A stretch of DNA of 64,000 nt from Macrococcus capreoli (GTDB taxonomy: Bacteria; Bacillota; Bacilli; Staphylococcales; Staphylococcaceae), in the NCBI RefSeq assembly GCF_025628935.1, contig NZ_JAOTIS010000004.1:62001-126000 (forward strand), in the 5' to 3' direction. The translations under genes and the position numbers were made by a program. The notes under the pieces are model-generated. The model did no database searches. It was not told the DNA's origin and worked only from the letters and a program-made list of their open reading frames with translations. Below are positions 24,209-33,632 of the stretch, piece by piece (positions within the stretch are counted from its first letter, which is position 1; every line of letters starts with the position of its first letter).

Positions 24209-27200
24209 ATGGCAATTGGTACTGGGTTACGTTTTTTTAAACCTACGGAAAGATTTAATGGCAATTGGTCTGTATTAGAAGAGAAGAGTCGTGAATGGGA
24301 GAAGATGTATCGTCAACGTTGGAGTCATGATAAAGTCGTACGTACGACACATGGTGTTAACTGTACAGGTTCATGTTCGTGGAAAGTATTCGTGAAGAAC
24401 GGGATTATTACATGGGAGAATCAACAAATTGATTACCCGTCATGTGGTCCTGATATGCCGGAATTCGAGCCGCGCGGTTGTCCACGTGGGGCATCGTTCT
24501 CATGGTATGAATATTCTCCATTACGTATTAAATTCCCATACGTACGTGGTGTATTATGGCGCTTATGGCAACAAGCTTTAGAAGAGCATGGTGATCCAGT
24601 GCGTGCATGGCAATCAATTGTCGAAGATCCTGAGAAAGCACGCAGTTACAAACAAGCACGTGGTATGGGTGGCCATGTCCGTGTGAACTGGAAAGAAGTT
24701 ACGCAATTAATCGCGTCACAACTTATTTACACAATTAAGAAATATGGTCCAGACCGCATCGCTGGTTTCACACCAATCCCTGCAATGAGTATGATTAGTT
24801 ATGCTGCAGGTGCACGTTTCATCTCACTATTAGGTGGTGAAATGTTATCTTTCTATGATTGGTATGCCGATTTACCACCAGCATCACCGCAAATTTGGGG
24901 TGAACAAACTGACGTACCGGAATCAAGTGACTGGTACAATGCAGGTTATATTATTATGTGGGGTTCAAACGTACCGTTAACACGTACACCAGATGCACAC
25001 TTTATGACAGAAGTACGTTATAAAGGAACAAAAGTGGTATCTGTCGCACCAGACTATGCGGAAAACGTTAAGTTCGCAGATAACTGGTTAGCGCCAAATC
25101 CAGGTACAGATGCTGCAGTTGCACAAGCGATGACGCATGTTATTCTTGATGAATTCTATGAGCAAAGAAAAGAACCGATGTTTATCAACTATGCAAAACA
25201 ATATACAGATATGCCTTTCTTAATCATGTTAGATGCGCATGAAGATACATTGAAAGCAGGTCGATTCTTACGTTCAAGTGACTTAGGTGATACGAGTGAA
25301 CATAGTGAATGGAAACCGGTTGTATTTGATGATATTTCTAAACAAATCGTCGTACCTAACGGAACAATGGGTCAACGTTGGGAAAAAGATGTGAAGTGGA
25401 ATATTAAATTAGAAACTGCAGATGGTACAAAAATTGATCCATCAATGACGGTTAAAGATAACGACCATGAAGTTGTGGAAGTTGTATTCCCTTTCTTTGA
25501 TAACGCAGGAAACGGTACGTTCAAACGTCCAATCGCAGCGAAGAAAGTGACTTTAGCGAATGGTGAAACGAAATACGTCGCAACAATTTATGATTTAATG
25601 TTATCTCAATACGGTGTTAACCGATTCAATACAGATTTAGAAGCGAAAGGCTATGATGATGAATCTTCAATCTACACACCAGCATGGCAATTAAAGATTG
25701 CTGGCGTAAAACCTTCAGTTGTTGTTCAAATTGCACGCGAATTTGCTCAAAATGCGATTGATACAGGTGGACGTTCAATGATTATCATGGGTGCCGGAAT
25801 TAACCACTGGTTTAACTCAGATACAATTTATCGTTCAATTCTTAACTTAGTAACACTTTGTGCAACACAAGGTGTGAACGGCGGTGGCTGGGCGCATTAC
25901 GTTGGACAAGAAAAATGCCGTCCGATTGAAGGTTGGTCAACGATTGCATTTGCGAAAGACTGGCAAGCACCACCACGCCTGCAAAATGCAACAAGCTGGT
26001 TCTATTTTGCGACAGACCAATGGAAATATGAAGAAGCGGGTGTAGATACATTAACATCGCCACTAGCTGAAAACGTTAAATTCAAACATCCAGCAGATTA
26101 CAATGTGTTAGCAGCACGTTTAGGTTGGTTACCGTCATATCCACAGTTTGATAAGAACAGTTTATTATTCGGTGAAGATGCACGTGACGCAGGTAACTTC
26201 ACGAATGAAGAAGTTATAAAACGTGCAGTTGAATCTGTGAAATCACGTGAAACAAAATTTGCAGTAGAAGATCCGGATGCAAAACAAAACCATCCGAAAA
26301 CATTATTCGTATGGCGTTCAAACTTAATTTCAAGTTCAGCTAAAGGTCAAGAGTATTTCATGAAGCATTTACTAGGTACGAAGCATGGTTTACTTGCTGA
26401 ACCAAACGAACGCGAAAAGCCGGAAGAAATTACATGGCGTGAAGATACTGAAGGTAAGTTAGATTTACTCGTTGCACTTGATTTCCGTATGACAACAACA
26501 CCTTTATATGCTGATATCGTATTACCAGCAGCAACTTGGTACGAAAAACATGACTTATCTTCTACAGATATGCACCCATTCGTACATCCATTTAACCCGG
26601 CTGTTGATCCGCTTTGGGAATCTAGAAGTGACTGGGATATTTACAAGTCTCTTGCGAAGACATTCTCTGAAATGTCTGAGCGTCATTTACCAGGGACGTT
26701 TAAAGATGTTGTTACAGCACCACTTGCACATGATTCACAACAAGAAATTTCAACACCTATGGGTATCGTAAAAGACTGGACGAAAGGTGAAGTTGAACCG
26801 ATTCCAGGTAAGACAATGCCTGGATTTGCAGTAGTTGATAGAACGTATACAGATGTATATGATAAATACATTTCAGTAGGTCCATTACTTGAGAACGGTA
26901 AAGTTGGTGCGCATGGTGTGGCTTTCAGCGTAAAAGAACAATATAACGAATTACGTTCAATGGTAGGCATGTACGAAGATGATACAGTGAAGAACGGTAA
27001 ACCTAGAATTGATACTGCCAAACGCGTTGCAGATGTTATCTTAAATGTTTCTTCAGCGACGAATGGTCAAGTATCTCAAAAATCATATGAAGATTTAGAA
27101 GCACAAACAGGAGTGGAATTAAAAGATATTTCTGCAGAACGTGCAGCAGAAAAGATTACATTTGCAAATATTACAGCACAACCACGTGAAGTTATTCCGA

Positions 27201-27883
27201 CAGCTGTATTCCCTGGTTCAAACAAATTAGGTCGTCGTTATTCACCATTTACAACAAATATCGAACGTTTAGTACCATTTAGAACTTTAACAGGTCGTCA
27301 AAGTTATTATATCGACCATGAAGTATTCCAGCAGATGGGTGAAGCATTACCAGTGTATAAACCAACATTACCGCCAATGGTATTTGGTACGAAAGATAAA
27401 CAAATTAAAGGTGGCGTAGATAGCTTAGTATTACGCTATTTAACACCACACGGTAAGTGGAATATCCACTCAACTTACCAGGATAACCTTCACATGTTGA
27501 CATTATTCCGTGGTGGTCCAACAGTCTGGATCAATAACGAAGATGCAGCAAGTCATGAAATATACGACAATGATTGGTTAGAAGTTTACAACAGAAATGG
27601 TTTAGTGACAGCACGTGCGGTAGTTTCTCACCGTATGCCACGTGGCACAATGTTTATGTATCATGCACAAGATAAACATATTCAAACACCAGGTTCTGAA
27701 ATTACAGATACACGTGGTGGATCGCACAATGCACCAACACGTATTCATTTAAAACCAACACAACTTGTTGGTGGTTACGCTCAAATTAGTTATGGATTCA
27801 ACTACTACGGACCAATCGGAAATCAACGTGACGTGTACGTTGCTGTTCGTAAGATGAAGGAGGTTGATTGGCTTGAAGATTAA
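24209..27883 (+). CDS. narG: Respiratory nitrate reductase alpha subunit
   Basis: The 1224-residue protein has the usual NarG length. The N-terminus has H48, C52 and C56 of the FS0 iron-sulfur motif (HGVNCTGSC), with the further Cys in the YPSCGPDMPEFEPRGC stretch. The molybdenum region YDWYADLPPASP near 215-226 holds the ligating Asp. The C-terminal domain binds bis-MGD. It reduces nitrate to nitrite at the cytoplasmic face in complex with NarHI. ATG behind AAAGGAG. It begins the operon narG-narH-narJ-narI-nreA-nreB-nreC-hemerythrin, with NreC- and Rex-like sites upstream. Confidence 0.98.
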   Translation: MAIGTGLRFFKPTERFNGNWSVLEEKSREWEKMYRQRWSHDKVVRTTHGVNCTGSCSWKVFVKNGIITWENQQIDYPSCGPDMPEFEPRGCPRGASFSWYEYSPLRIKFPYVRGVLWRLWQQALEEHGDPVRAWQSIVEDPEKARSYKQARGMGGHVRVNWKEVTQLIASQLIYTIKKYGPDRIAGFTPIPAMSMISYAAGARFISLLGGEMLSFYDWYADLPPASPQIWGEQTDVPESSDWYNAGYIIMWGSNVPLTRTPDAHFMTEVRYKGTKVVSVAPDYAENVKFADNWLAPNPGTDAAVAQAMTHVILDEFYEQRKEPMFINYAKQYTDMPFLIMLDAHEDTLKAGRFLRSSDLGDTSEHSEWKPVVFDDISKQIVVPNGTMGQRWEKDVKWNIKLETADGTKIDPSMTVKDNDHEVVEVVFPFFDNAGNGTFKRPIAAKKVTLANGETKYVATIYDLMLSQYGVNRFNTDLEAKGYDDESSIYTPAWQLKIAGVKPSVVVQIAREFAQNAIDTGGRSMIIMGAGINHWFNSDTIYRSILNLVTLCATQGVNGGGWAHYVGQEKCRPIEGWSTIAFAKDWQAPPRLQNATSWFYFATDQWKYEEAGVDTLTSPLAENVKFKHPADYNVLAARLGWLPSYPQFDKNSLLFGEDARDAGNFTNEEVIKRAVESVKSRETKFAVEDPDAKQNHPKTLFVWRSNLISSSAKGQEYFMKHLLGTKHGLLAEPNEREKPEEITWREDTEGKLDLLVALDFRMTTTPLYADIVLPAATWYEKHDLSSTDMHPFVHPFNPAVDPLWESRSDWDIYKSLAKTFSEMSERHLPGTFKDVVTAPLAHDSQQEISTPMGIVKDWTKGEVEPIPGKTMPGFAVVDRTYTDVYDKYISVGPLLENGKVGAHGVAFSVKEQYNELRSMVGMYEDDTVKNGKPRIDTAKRVADVILNVSSATNGQVSQKSYEDLEAQTGVELKDISAERAAEKITFANITAQPREVIPTAVFPGSNKLGRRYSPFTTNIERLVPFRTLTGRQSYYIDHEVFQQMGEALPVYKPTLPPMVFGTKDKQIKGGVDSLVLRYLTPHGKWNIHSTYQDNLHMLTLFRGGPTVWINNEDAASHEIYDNDWLEVYNRNGLVTARAVVSHRMPRGTMFMYHAQDKHIQTPGSEITDTRGGSHNAPTRIHLKPTQLVGGYAQISYGFNYYGPIGNQRDVYVAVRKMKEVDWLED

Positions 27884-29423
27884 AGCTCAAGTTGCAATGG
27901 TAATGAATTTAGATAAATGTATTGGATGTCATACATGTAGTGTGACCTGTAAGACAACCTGGACAAACCGTCCAGGTGCTGAATACATGTGGTTTAACAA
28001 CGTAGAAACGAAACCAGGTATCGGTTATCCGAAACGTTGGGAAGACCAGGAACAATATAAAGGTGGATGGCAATTAAGCCGTAAAGGAAAGTTAGAACTG
28101 AAATCTGGTTCTAAACTTTCTAAGATCGCCTTAGGTAAGATCTTCTACAACCCTGATATGCCTGAAATGAAAGATTACTATGAACCATGGACTTATAACT
28201 ATGCAGATTTAACGAATGCAAAGGAGAAGAAACACTCTCCTGTGGCACGTGCAGAATCTTTAGTTACAGGTAAGAAAATGGACTTAGAATGGGGCCCAAA
28301 CTGGGAAGATGATTTAGCAGGAGCACATATTACTGGACCAACTGACCCGAACATCGAAAAAATTGAAGAAGAAATTAAATTCAATTTCGAACAAACATTT
28401 ATGATGTATCTACCAAGACTATGCGAACACTGTTTAAACCCAAGTTGCGTCGCAAGTTGCCCGAGTGGTGCAATGTACAAACGTGATGAAGATGGTATCG
28501 TACTTGTCGACCAGGATGCTTGTCGTGGATGGCGTTACTGTATGACCGGCTGTCCTTACAAAAAGGTTTACTTCAACTGGAAAACGAACAAAGCTGAAAA
28601 ATGTACATTCTGTTTCCCACGTGTTGAAGCGGGGCTTCCAACAGTATGTTCTGAAACATGTACTGGCCGTATGCGTTATTTAGGTGTATTACTTTATGAT
28701 GCAGATAAAGTATTAGAAGCAGCATCTGTTGCAGACGAAAAAGATTTATATCAATCTCAATTAGATTTATTCTTAGATCCACATGATCCTGAAATCATTG
28801 CACAAGCAGAACGTGATGGTATCAGTCAGGAGTGGATTGAAGCAGCACAAAATTCACCAGTTTATAAATTAGCAATTGAATATAAATTAGCATTCCCGTT
28901 ACATCCGGAATATCGTACATTACCAATGGTGTGGTACTGCCCACCACTTAGCCCAATCATGAACTACTTCGAAGGGAAAGATTCAATTAAGAACCCAGAT
29001 ATGATCTTCCCGGCAATCGAAGAAATGCGTTTACCAATTCAATATTTAGCGAACATGTTAACAGCAGGTGACGCTGAAACGGTGAAACGTGCATTACAAA
29101 AGATGGCGATGATGCGTAGTTACATGAGAGCAATTTCAAGTGGTAAAGAATTTGATGAATCAAGACTTGATCGTGTAGGCTTAACAGCACAACAAGTGAA
29201 AGCAATGTATCGTTTACTTGCAATTGCGAAACACGAAGATCGTTTCGTTGTTCCAACATCACATAAAGAAGGTTACGTTAATACGTATAGCGCGCAAGGT
29301 GGCGAGGGTTATACAAGTAACAACTTCGGTGCAGATTGTGACGGATGTGGACCAGTACCTGCTGGTAAATCAGGTAGAGAAGTGTATGAAGATAACTTCT
29401 ACGGAGGCATTTGGCGTGATTGA
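27873..29423 (+). CDS. narH: Respiratory nitrate reductase beta subunit
   Basis: The 516-residue iron-sulfur protein carries four cysteine clusters: CIGCHTCSVTC near 16-26, CEHCLNPSCVASC near 181-193, CRGWRYCMTGC near 214-224 and CTFC/CSETC near 240-262. The Trp in CRGW replaces a Cys, as in NarH, where it gives the 3Fe-4S centre. It passes electrons from NarI heme to NarG. The best start is TTG at 27873, 9 nt after AAGGAGG and matching the family N-terminus MKIKAQVAMV; a TTG at 27864 would abut the SD. It overlaps narG by 11 nt. Confidence 0.97.
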   Translation: MKIKAQVAMVMNLDKCIGCHTCSVTCKTTWTNRPGAEYMWFNNVETKPGIGYPKRWEDQEQYKGGWQLSRKGKLELKSGSKLSKIALGKIFYNPDMPEMKDYYEPWTYNYADLTNAKEKKHSPVARAESLVTGKKMDLEWGPNWEDDLAGAHITGPTDPNIEKIEEEIKFNFEQTFMMYLPRLCEHCLNPSCVASCPSGAMYKRDEDGIVLVDQDACRGWRYCMTGCPYKKVYFNWKTNKAEKCTFCFPRVEAGLPTVCSETCTGRMRYLGVLLYDADKVLEAASVADEKDLYQSQLDLFLDPHDPEIIAQAERDGISQEWIEAAQNSPVYKLAIEYKLAFPLHPEYRTLPMVWYCPPLSPIMNYFEGKDSIKNPDMIFPAIEEMRLPIQYLANMLTAGDAETVKRALQKMAMMRSYMRAISSGKEFDESRLDRVGLTAQQVKAMYRLLAIAKHEDRFVVPTSHKEGYVNTYSAQGGEGYTSNNFGADCDGCGPVPAGKSGREVYEDNFYGGIWRD

Positions 29424-29994
29424 TTTAAATAAATTATACGAGTTTAAAAAATCATTTGGATTTTTTAGCCACCAGCTCGTATACCCTGAAAAACTCAACT
29501 TTCATCCGAGAGAGTTTGAAGGTGTATTCGATGAACAACATCCTGCATATGAAGCGGTAACACAATATTGGCAAGATATGCATGAAATCAGTCTTTCTGA
29601 AATTCAGGAAGTATACACATCTACATTTGATTTTGAGAAGAAGACGACGCTTTATATGACATTTGTGAAGTTTGAAGATAAAAAAGAACGTGGACAAATG
29701 TTAGCACGTTTAAAAGTATTGTATGAAATGTTTGGCCTTGAGATGCCATCATCTGAATTATCGGATTTCTTACCGTTAATGTGTGAATTTATTTATGCAG
29801 CTGAATGGCGTGGTGATGATCGTGCAGCAGAAAGTATGCAACTTGTATTAATGGTCATTGAAGATGGTACGTACAATTTATTAAATGCATTACAGCAAAT
29901 TCAAAGTCCGTATTACAACTTAATACTAGCCATTCGTGAAACGTGTAAAGCATGCCTATTAGCAGATGAAAAAGAGGTGACACCACATGCTTAG
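29416..29994 (+). CDS. narJ: Nitrate reductase assembly chaperone NarJ
   Basis: The 192-residue helical protein of the TorD/NarJ type, needed to insert the cofactors into NarGH before membrane attachment. Typical segments are YPEKLNFHPREFEGVF near 19-35 and LPSSELSDFLPLMCEF-like near 110-125. The start is GTG at 29416, encoding (M)IDLNKLYEFK, with GGAGG 8 nt before it; the frame is open much further upstream, but that is inside narH. It overlaps narH by 8 nt and narI by 8 nt. Confidence 0.93.
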   Translation: MIDLNKLYEFKKSFGFFSHQLVYPEKLNFHPREFEGVFDEQHPAYEAVTQYWQDMHEISLSEIQEVYTSTFDFEKKTTLYMTFVKFEDKKERGQMLARLKVLYEMFGLEMPSSELSDFLPLMCEFIYAAEWRGDDRAAESMQLVLMVIEDGTYNLLNALQQIQSPYYNLILAIRETCKACLLADEKEVTPHA

Positions 29995-30661
29995 TCAATT
30001 ATTATGGGTCATATTCCCTTATGCATGTATCGCAATTTTTATTATCGGTCATATCTTCAGATTTAAATATGATCAATTCTCATGGACAGCGAAATCAAGT
30101 GAGTTTGTTGAAAAGAAACAATTAATGTGGGGAAGTATCTTATTCCATTTAGGGATTATTCCTGTTATTATGGGACATGTCGTTGGTTTAGGAATTCCTG
30201 CAAGCTGGTTAAGATCAATCGGTGTGACTGATCATTTATATCATATTGGAGCAGTATATATCGGAAGTGTCTTCGGTATCGTGACGTTAATCGGTATGTT
30301 ATTATTAACAGCACGTCGTGTAACGAATCAAAGTGTGAGACATTTAAGCTCTGCATCTGATATATTAGTTAACTTTTTATTATTACTCATCGTATTTTTA
30401 GGATGTTATTCAACGATTGTAACGAATGCAACGACACCAGACTTTGATTATCGTGCTACCATTTCAGAGTGGTTCAGAGGTTTATTGATTCTTAGACCAC
30501 AAGCTGAATTTATGTTGAACGTGCCATTAGCATTTAAATTACATGTTATTTCTGGATTCTTAATTACTGCACTATGGCCATTCACGCGTTTAGTGCATGT
30601 TTGGAGTGTGCCGGTAAACTACGTTGGACGTAGTCATATTATTTACAGAAAGCATAAATAA
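29987..30661 (+). CDS. narI: Respiratory nitrate reductase gamma subunit (cytochrome b)
   Basis: The 224-residue protein has five membrane helices with the paired-heme histidines expected for NarI (FHLGIIPVIMGHVVG near 53-67 and FKLHVISGFLITALWPFTRLVHVWS near 184-208). It oxidises menaquinol and anchors NarGH to the membrane. The start ATG lies inside the end of narJ, behind AGAGGTGA, so translation is coupled. Confidence 0.96.
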   Translation: MLSQLLWVIFPYACIAIFIIGHIFRFKYDQFSWTAKSSEFVEKKQLMWGSILFHLGIIPVIMGHVVGLGIPASWLRSIGVTDHLYHIGAVYIGSVFGIVTLIGMLLLTARRVTNQSVRHLSSASDILVNFLLLLIVFLGCYSTIVTNATTPDFDYRATISEWFRGLLILRPQAEFMLNVPLAFKLHVISGFLITALWPFTRLVHVWSVPVNYVGRSHIIYRKHK

Positions 30662-30677
30662 ATTTAGGAGGGTAACC

Positions 30678-31148
30678 ATGGATACGATAACGCAATATAA
30701 TTATCAAGAGGAAATCGACCAATTAAAAGAAAATTTGAAGGTTGATTTCATAGGCCTGGCGATGCCCTCTGACTTAATCTCTCAAACGAACATTCACTGG
30801 ACGTTTGTATCAGGTGCATTGAATGAACGATATAAAAAAATTGAACTTCAAAAAGGTAAAGGGATCGCCGGATTTGTGCTCAAATCCGGCCGTTCCTGGA
30901 TAGAACTGGATGTAACTTCCAGTAGTATTGCAACACATATTTTTGATTTTCCAATTATTCGTTTCGAAAAATTAACTAATTTTATGGCATTACCACTTTG
31001 GAAATATAATAAAGTTGCAGCTGTACTATTGATAGGCAATCGTGACAAAAAGCCATTTCATTTGGAAATATATGAAGAAGTGAATAAAGCATTAGATAAA
31101 GGGTTAGGTGCGTTTTATCGTAAGGATGTGATTAATAGTGTCACATAA
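30678..31148 (+). CDS. nreA: NreA, GAF-domain nitrate receptor
   Basis: The 156-residue protein is a single GAF domain with HWTFVSGALNERYKKIELQKGKGIAGFVLKSG-type strands near 40-72 and WIELDVTSSSIATH near 75-88. In Staphylococcus carnosus, NreA binds nitrate and controls NreB autophosphorylation. ATG at 30678 behind TAGGAGGGT. The frame is open upstream inside narI but that part is not expected to be translated. It follows narI by 16 nt and overlaps nreB. Confidence 0.93.
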   Translation: MDTITQYNYQEEIDQLKENLKVDFIGLAMPSDLISQTNIHWTFVSGALNERYKKIELQKGKGIAGFVLKSGRSWIELDVTSSSIATHIFDFPIIRFEKLTNFMALPLWKYNKVAAVLLIGNRDKKPFHLEIYEEVNKALDKGLGAFYRKDVINSVT

Positions 31149-32178
31149 CATGAATGATTCGAACAGTACTTCTTTGGAGAAACTGATAAAACATTATTAT
31201 AATGATACTGAAGAGTTGATTATATTTATTAATGCCGATAACTCCATTTTGACGATGAATGAAGCGGCTAAACGTGTATTGAACTACGAATCAAATCTTG
31301 ATGCATTACTTGAGAGTTTCTGTACAACATGTATGGGTTATACGAACGAACACGCATTGATGACATGTATGAATTGTTTCATGAAAGAAAATCAAACGAA
31401 ACAATCATTTCAGTTATTTTTAAAGAATGATGTTGGCGAAGCGGTTGCGTATTCAGCGTCTTACGTCGTGCTAAATGACACGTCTGGTGTGAAAGTATTG
31501 ACGTTACAAAATGTATCGCCACAGCTTCGAACACAGGAGATACTCCATCAAAAAACAATTACTCAAAAAATCATTAATGCACAAGAGAACGAGCGAAAAC
31601 GTATTTCCCGTGAACTACATGACAGTGTCGTACAGGAGTTATTAAATGTTGTAGTTGATTTAAGATTGATAAAGTACAAGCAAGAAGATGAATTAGATAA
31701 ACATATTCAATTGATTGAAGGTTCTATGTTTCGCTTGATGAATGATATTAGAAATTTGTCGTTAGAGCTTAGACCGTCTTCATTAGACGATTTAGGACTT
31801 GTTGCGGCGTTTCGTTCGCATTTCAAACAGTTAGAGAAGAACTACGGATTAGACGTACAATTCGATACGAATATCCTTTCTGAGCGCTTCTCAAATGAAA
31901 TTGAGACAGCTGTTTACCGTATCACGCAGGAAGCGATACTCAATGCATTGAAATATGCCAATGTGGATGAAGTCCATGTGCTTGTTCAGAAAGAAGCAGA
32001 TGAGTTAATCGTTGAAATAAGTGATAACGGTGATGGCTTTGAAATCGGTCAAACACCTCAGGGGACAGGTTTAGGTTTATTTGGAATGCAGGAGAGAGCT
32101 GAGATTGTAGGCGGCTCTGTAAATATTAACAGTGAGAAAGGTAAGGGGACGTTTGTAACACTCACCATCCCACTGTAG
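31138..32178 (+). CDS. nreB: NreB, oxygen-sensing histidine kinase
   Basis: The 346-residue cytosolic kinase has an N-terminal PAS region with the four cluster cysteines C62, C65, C77 and C80 (CTTC...CMNC), which hold the O2-labile 4Fe-4S cluster in NreB. The HisKA_3 phosphoacceptor is His161 in [12 protein letters not shown], and the ATPase domain near 250-346 has DNGDGF and GTGLGLFGM motifs. Without O2 it phosphorylates NreC. GTG at 31138 has AAGGATG 9 nt before it; an ATG four codons later is possible. It overlaps nreA by 11 nt. Confidence 0.95.
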   Translation: MSHNMNDSNSTSLEKLIKHYYNDTEELIIFINADNSILTMNEAAKRVLNYESNLDALLESFCTTCMGYTNEHALMTCMNCFMKENQTKQSFQLFLKNDVGEAVAYSASYVVLNDTSGVKVLTLQNVSPQLRTQEILHQKTITQKIINAQENERKRISRELHDSVVQELLNVVVDLRLIKYKQEDELDKHIQLIEGSMFRLMNDIRNLSLELRPSSLDDLGLVAAFRSHFKQLEKNYGLDVQFDTNILSERFSNEIETAVYRITQEAILNALKYANVDEVHVLVQKEADELIVEISDNGDGFEIGQTPQGTGLGLFGMQERAEIVGGSVNINSEKGKGTFVTLTIPL

Positions 32179-32188
32179 GGGGATTAAC

Positions 32189-32839
32189 ATGAAAATAGTA
32201 ATCGCAGATGATCACGCGGTTGTCAGAACAGGTTTCTCTATGATTCTGAATTATCAAGAAGATATGGAGGTCGTTGCAACAGCCGCAGATGGTTTAGAGG
32301 CATTTCAGGTTGTAGCAACGCATAAACCCGATGTGCTGATTATGGATTTAAGTATGCCGCCAGGTGAATCTGGATTAATTGCAACAGGAAAGATCAAAGA
32401 TGCTTTCCCTGAAACGAAAATATTAATACTAACGATGTATGATGACGATGAGTATTTGTTCCACGTATTAAAGAACGGAGCGAATGGGTACATCTTAAAG
32501 AACGCACCAGATGAAGAGCTTGTACAGGCAGTTAAGACGGTATATGCGGGTGATACGTACATCGATCCGAAAATGGCAACGTCACTCGTACATGAATTGA
32601 TTCACAATGATAGTGAATATTCGGCAAAGAATGACCATTTAAAAATATTATCAAAGCGAGAGCTTGAAATATTACCGTTAATCGCGAAAGGTTACGGTAA
32701 TAAAGAAATCGCAGAAATGTTATTCGTTTCTGTTAAGACGGTAGAAGCGCATAAAGCGAGAATTATGGATAAGTTGCAGTTGAAATCGAAGCCGGAACTT
32801 GTCGAATATGCATTAAAGAAAAAATTATTAGACTTTTAG
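32189..32839 (+). CDS. nreC: NreC, LuxR-type response regulator
   Basis: The 216-residue protein has a receiver domain with DD at 7-8, the phosphorylation site Asp53 in LIMDLSMP, and the switch Lys near 105 in GYILKNAP. A LuxR-type HTH fills about 150-215 ([36 protein letters not shown]). Phosphorylated NreC activates nar genes at GC-rich palindromes such as those at 24105 and 33543. ATG behind AGGGGG. Confidence 0.96.
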   Translation: MKIVIADDHAVVRTGFSMILNYQEDMEVVATAADGLEAFQVVATHKPDVLIMDLSMPPGESGLIATGKIKDAFPETKILILTMYDDDEYLFHVLKNGANGYILKNAPDEELVQAVKTVYAGDTYIDPKMATSLVHELIHNDSEYSAKNDHLKILSKRELEILPLIAKGYGNKEIAEMLFVSVKTVEAHKARIMDKLQLKSKPELVEYALKKKLLDF

Positions 32840-32850
32840 GACGTGGCGAT

Positions 32851-33357
32851 ATGCAACAATTTCAAACGAAGATGAAAGCACTACGCGTATTAGAGAACGA
32901 ACACATGTTGATTAGAAGTTTAATGCATGAATGGTTTAGTGAAATGCAGATCATTAAGACATGTGCGCCGCTTGCACGTTTTGAACGTGTTAATAATATT
33001 CGTAAGTTGCTTACAGAATTTATTCCGGTGCTGATAAAGCATCAGGAAAAGGAATCACGTTTCTTCTTTCCGATATTAGGTTCATATATTGGAACAGATC
33101 AAGGACCAATTATTACAATTGAAGCGGAACATGACGAAATGATGCAATACTTTGAACACTTTTTAGAAGTGACGAAAGTAATGAATTATGAAGTGGATGA
33201 TATTCCGCTGATAATGCAGGATTTAAATGAAGGTTATGAAATCTGTATGGTACATATGTATAAAGAAGAGAATGTACTATTTCCGATGGCAGAGAAAGTC
33301 TTTAAGATTAAAGATGAAGATTTGTTGTTGGAAGCAGTAAATACGAAGATAATATAG
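32851..33357 (+). CDS. Hemerythrin HHE-domain protein in the nre operon
   Basis: The 168-residue helical protein has the diiron pattern of hemerythrin-like domains: ENEHMLIRSLMHEW near 15-29, IKHQEKESRFFFP near 62-74 (HxxxE), AEHDEMMQY near 91-99, and VHMYKEENVLFP near 132-143 (HxxxxE). Such proteins bind O2 or NO, or repair iron-sulfur clusters (YtfE-like). It starts 11 nt after nreC and precedes the operon terminator, so it is co-transcribed. The position suggests a task in O2/NO protection of the Nre/Nar iron-sulfur proteins, as inference. Confidence 0.85.
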   Translation: MQQFQTKMKALRVLENEHMLIRSLMHEWFSEMQIIKTCAPLARFERVNNIRKLLTEFIPVLIKHQEKESRFFFPILGSYIGTDQGPIITIEAEHDEMMQYFEHFLEVTKVMNYEVDDIPLIMQDLNEGYEICMVHMYKEENVLFPMAEKVFKIKDEDLLLEAVNTKII

Positions 33358-33360
33358 AAC

Positions 33361-33404
33361 GAAAGAGATTCGAATTTTGATTATTCGAGTCTCTTTCTTT
33401 TTTT
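33361..33404 (+). terminator. Terminator of the nar-nre operon
   Basis: GAAAGAGATTCGAA and TTCGAGTCTCTTTC form a 14-bp stem (one G-U) around TTTTGATTA, followed by TTTTTTT. Confidence 0.92.
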
Positions 33405-33436
33405 GCTTATGGCTAACCGTAAGTTCAACGGCCTCA

Positions 33437-33515
33437 TAAACGGCATTTTCAAAGCAGGTCCTCGTCAAATTTCACCAATCCCTTCGGACCTAAACGCTTT
33501 GAAAATAGCCTCTCC
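33437..33515 (-). repeat. Dispersed hairpin repeat, copy 2
   Basis: The reverse complement of this 79-bp segment matches 6076-6196 apart from the 42-bp internal insert there. The arms GGCATTTTCAAAGC and GCTTTGAAAATAGCC pair imperfectly, and GGTCC/GGACC pair further in. It lies between the nre terminator and the narT regulatory region, in opposite orientation to copy 1. Confidence 0.85.
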
Positions 33516-33522
33516 TGATATA

Positions 33523-33558
33523 TAGGGAAAGTTACCGCATCATAGGGGAAATCCCCAA
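33523..33558 (+). promoter_or_regulatory. Probable NreC-binding site upstream of narT
   Basis: TAGGGGAAATCCCC at 33543-33556 is nearly the same as the unit TAGGGAAATCCCC before narG. A weaker half copy, TAGGGAAAGTTACC, precedes it at 33523-33536. Confidence 0.72.
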
Positions 33559-33586
33559 TTCTAAACACATATAAAAAGGCTTAAAA

Positions 33587-33614
33587 TAAGTTTGTATAAA
33601 AAATCACAAACTTA
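33587..33614 (+). promoter_or_regulatory. Inverted repeat in the narT leader, partly Rex-like
   Basis: TAAGTTTGT and ACAAACTTA are perfect 9-bp arms around ATAAAAAATC. The inner part TTGTATAAAAAATCACAA has a perfect right Rex half-site (TCACAA) but a degenerate left half, so this is a weak Rex candidate. Confidence 0.4.
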
Positions 33615-33632
33615 TGAAAAAGGGTGAATCGT

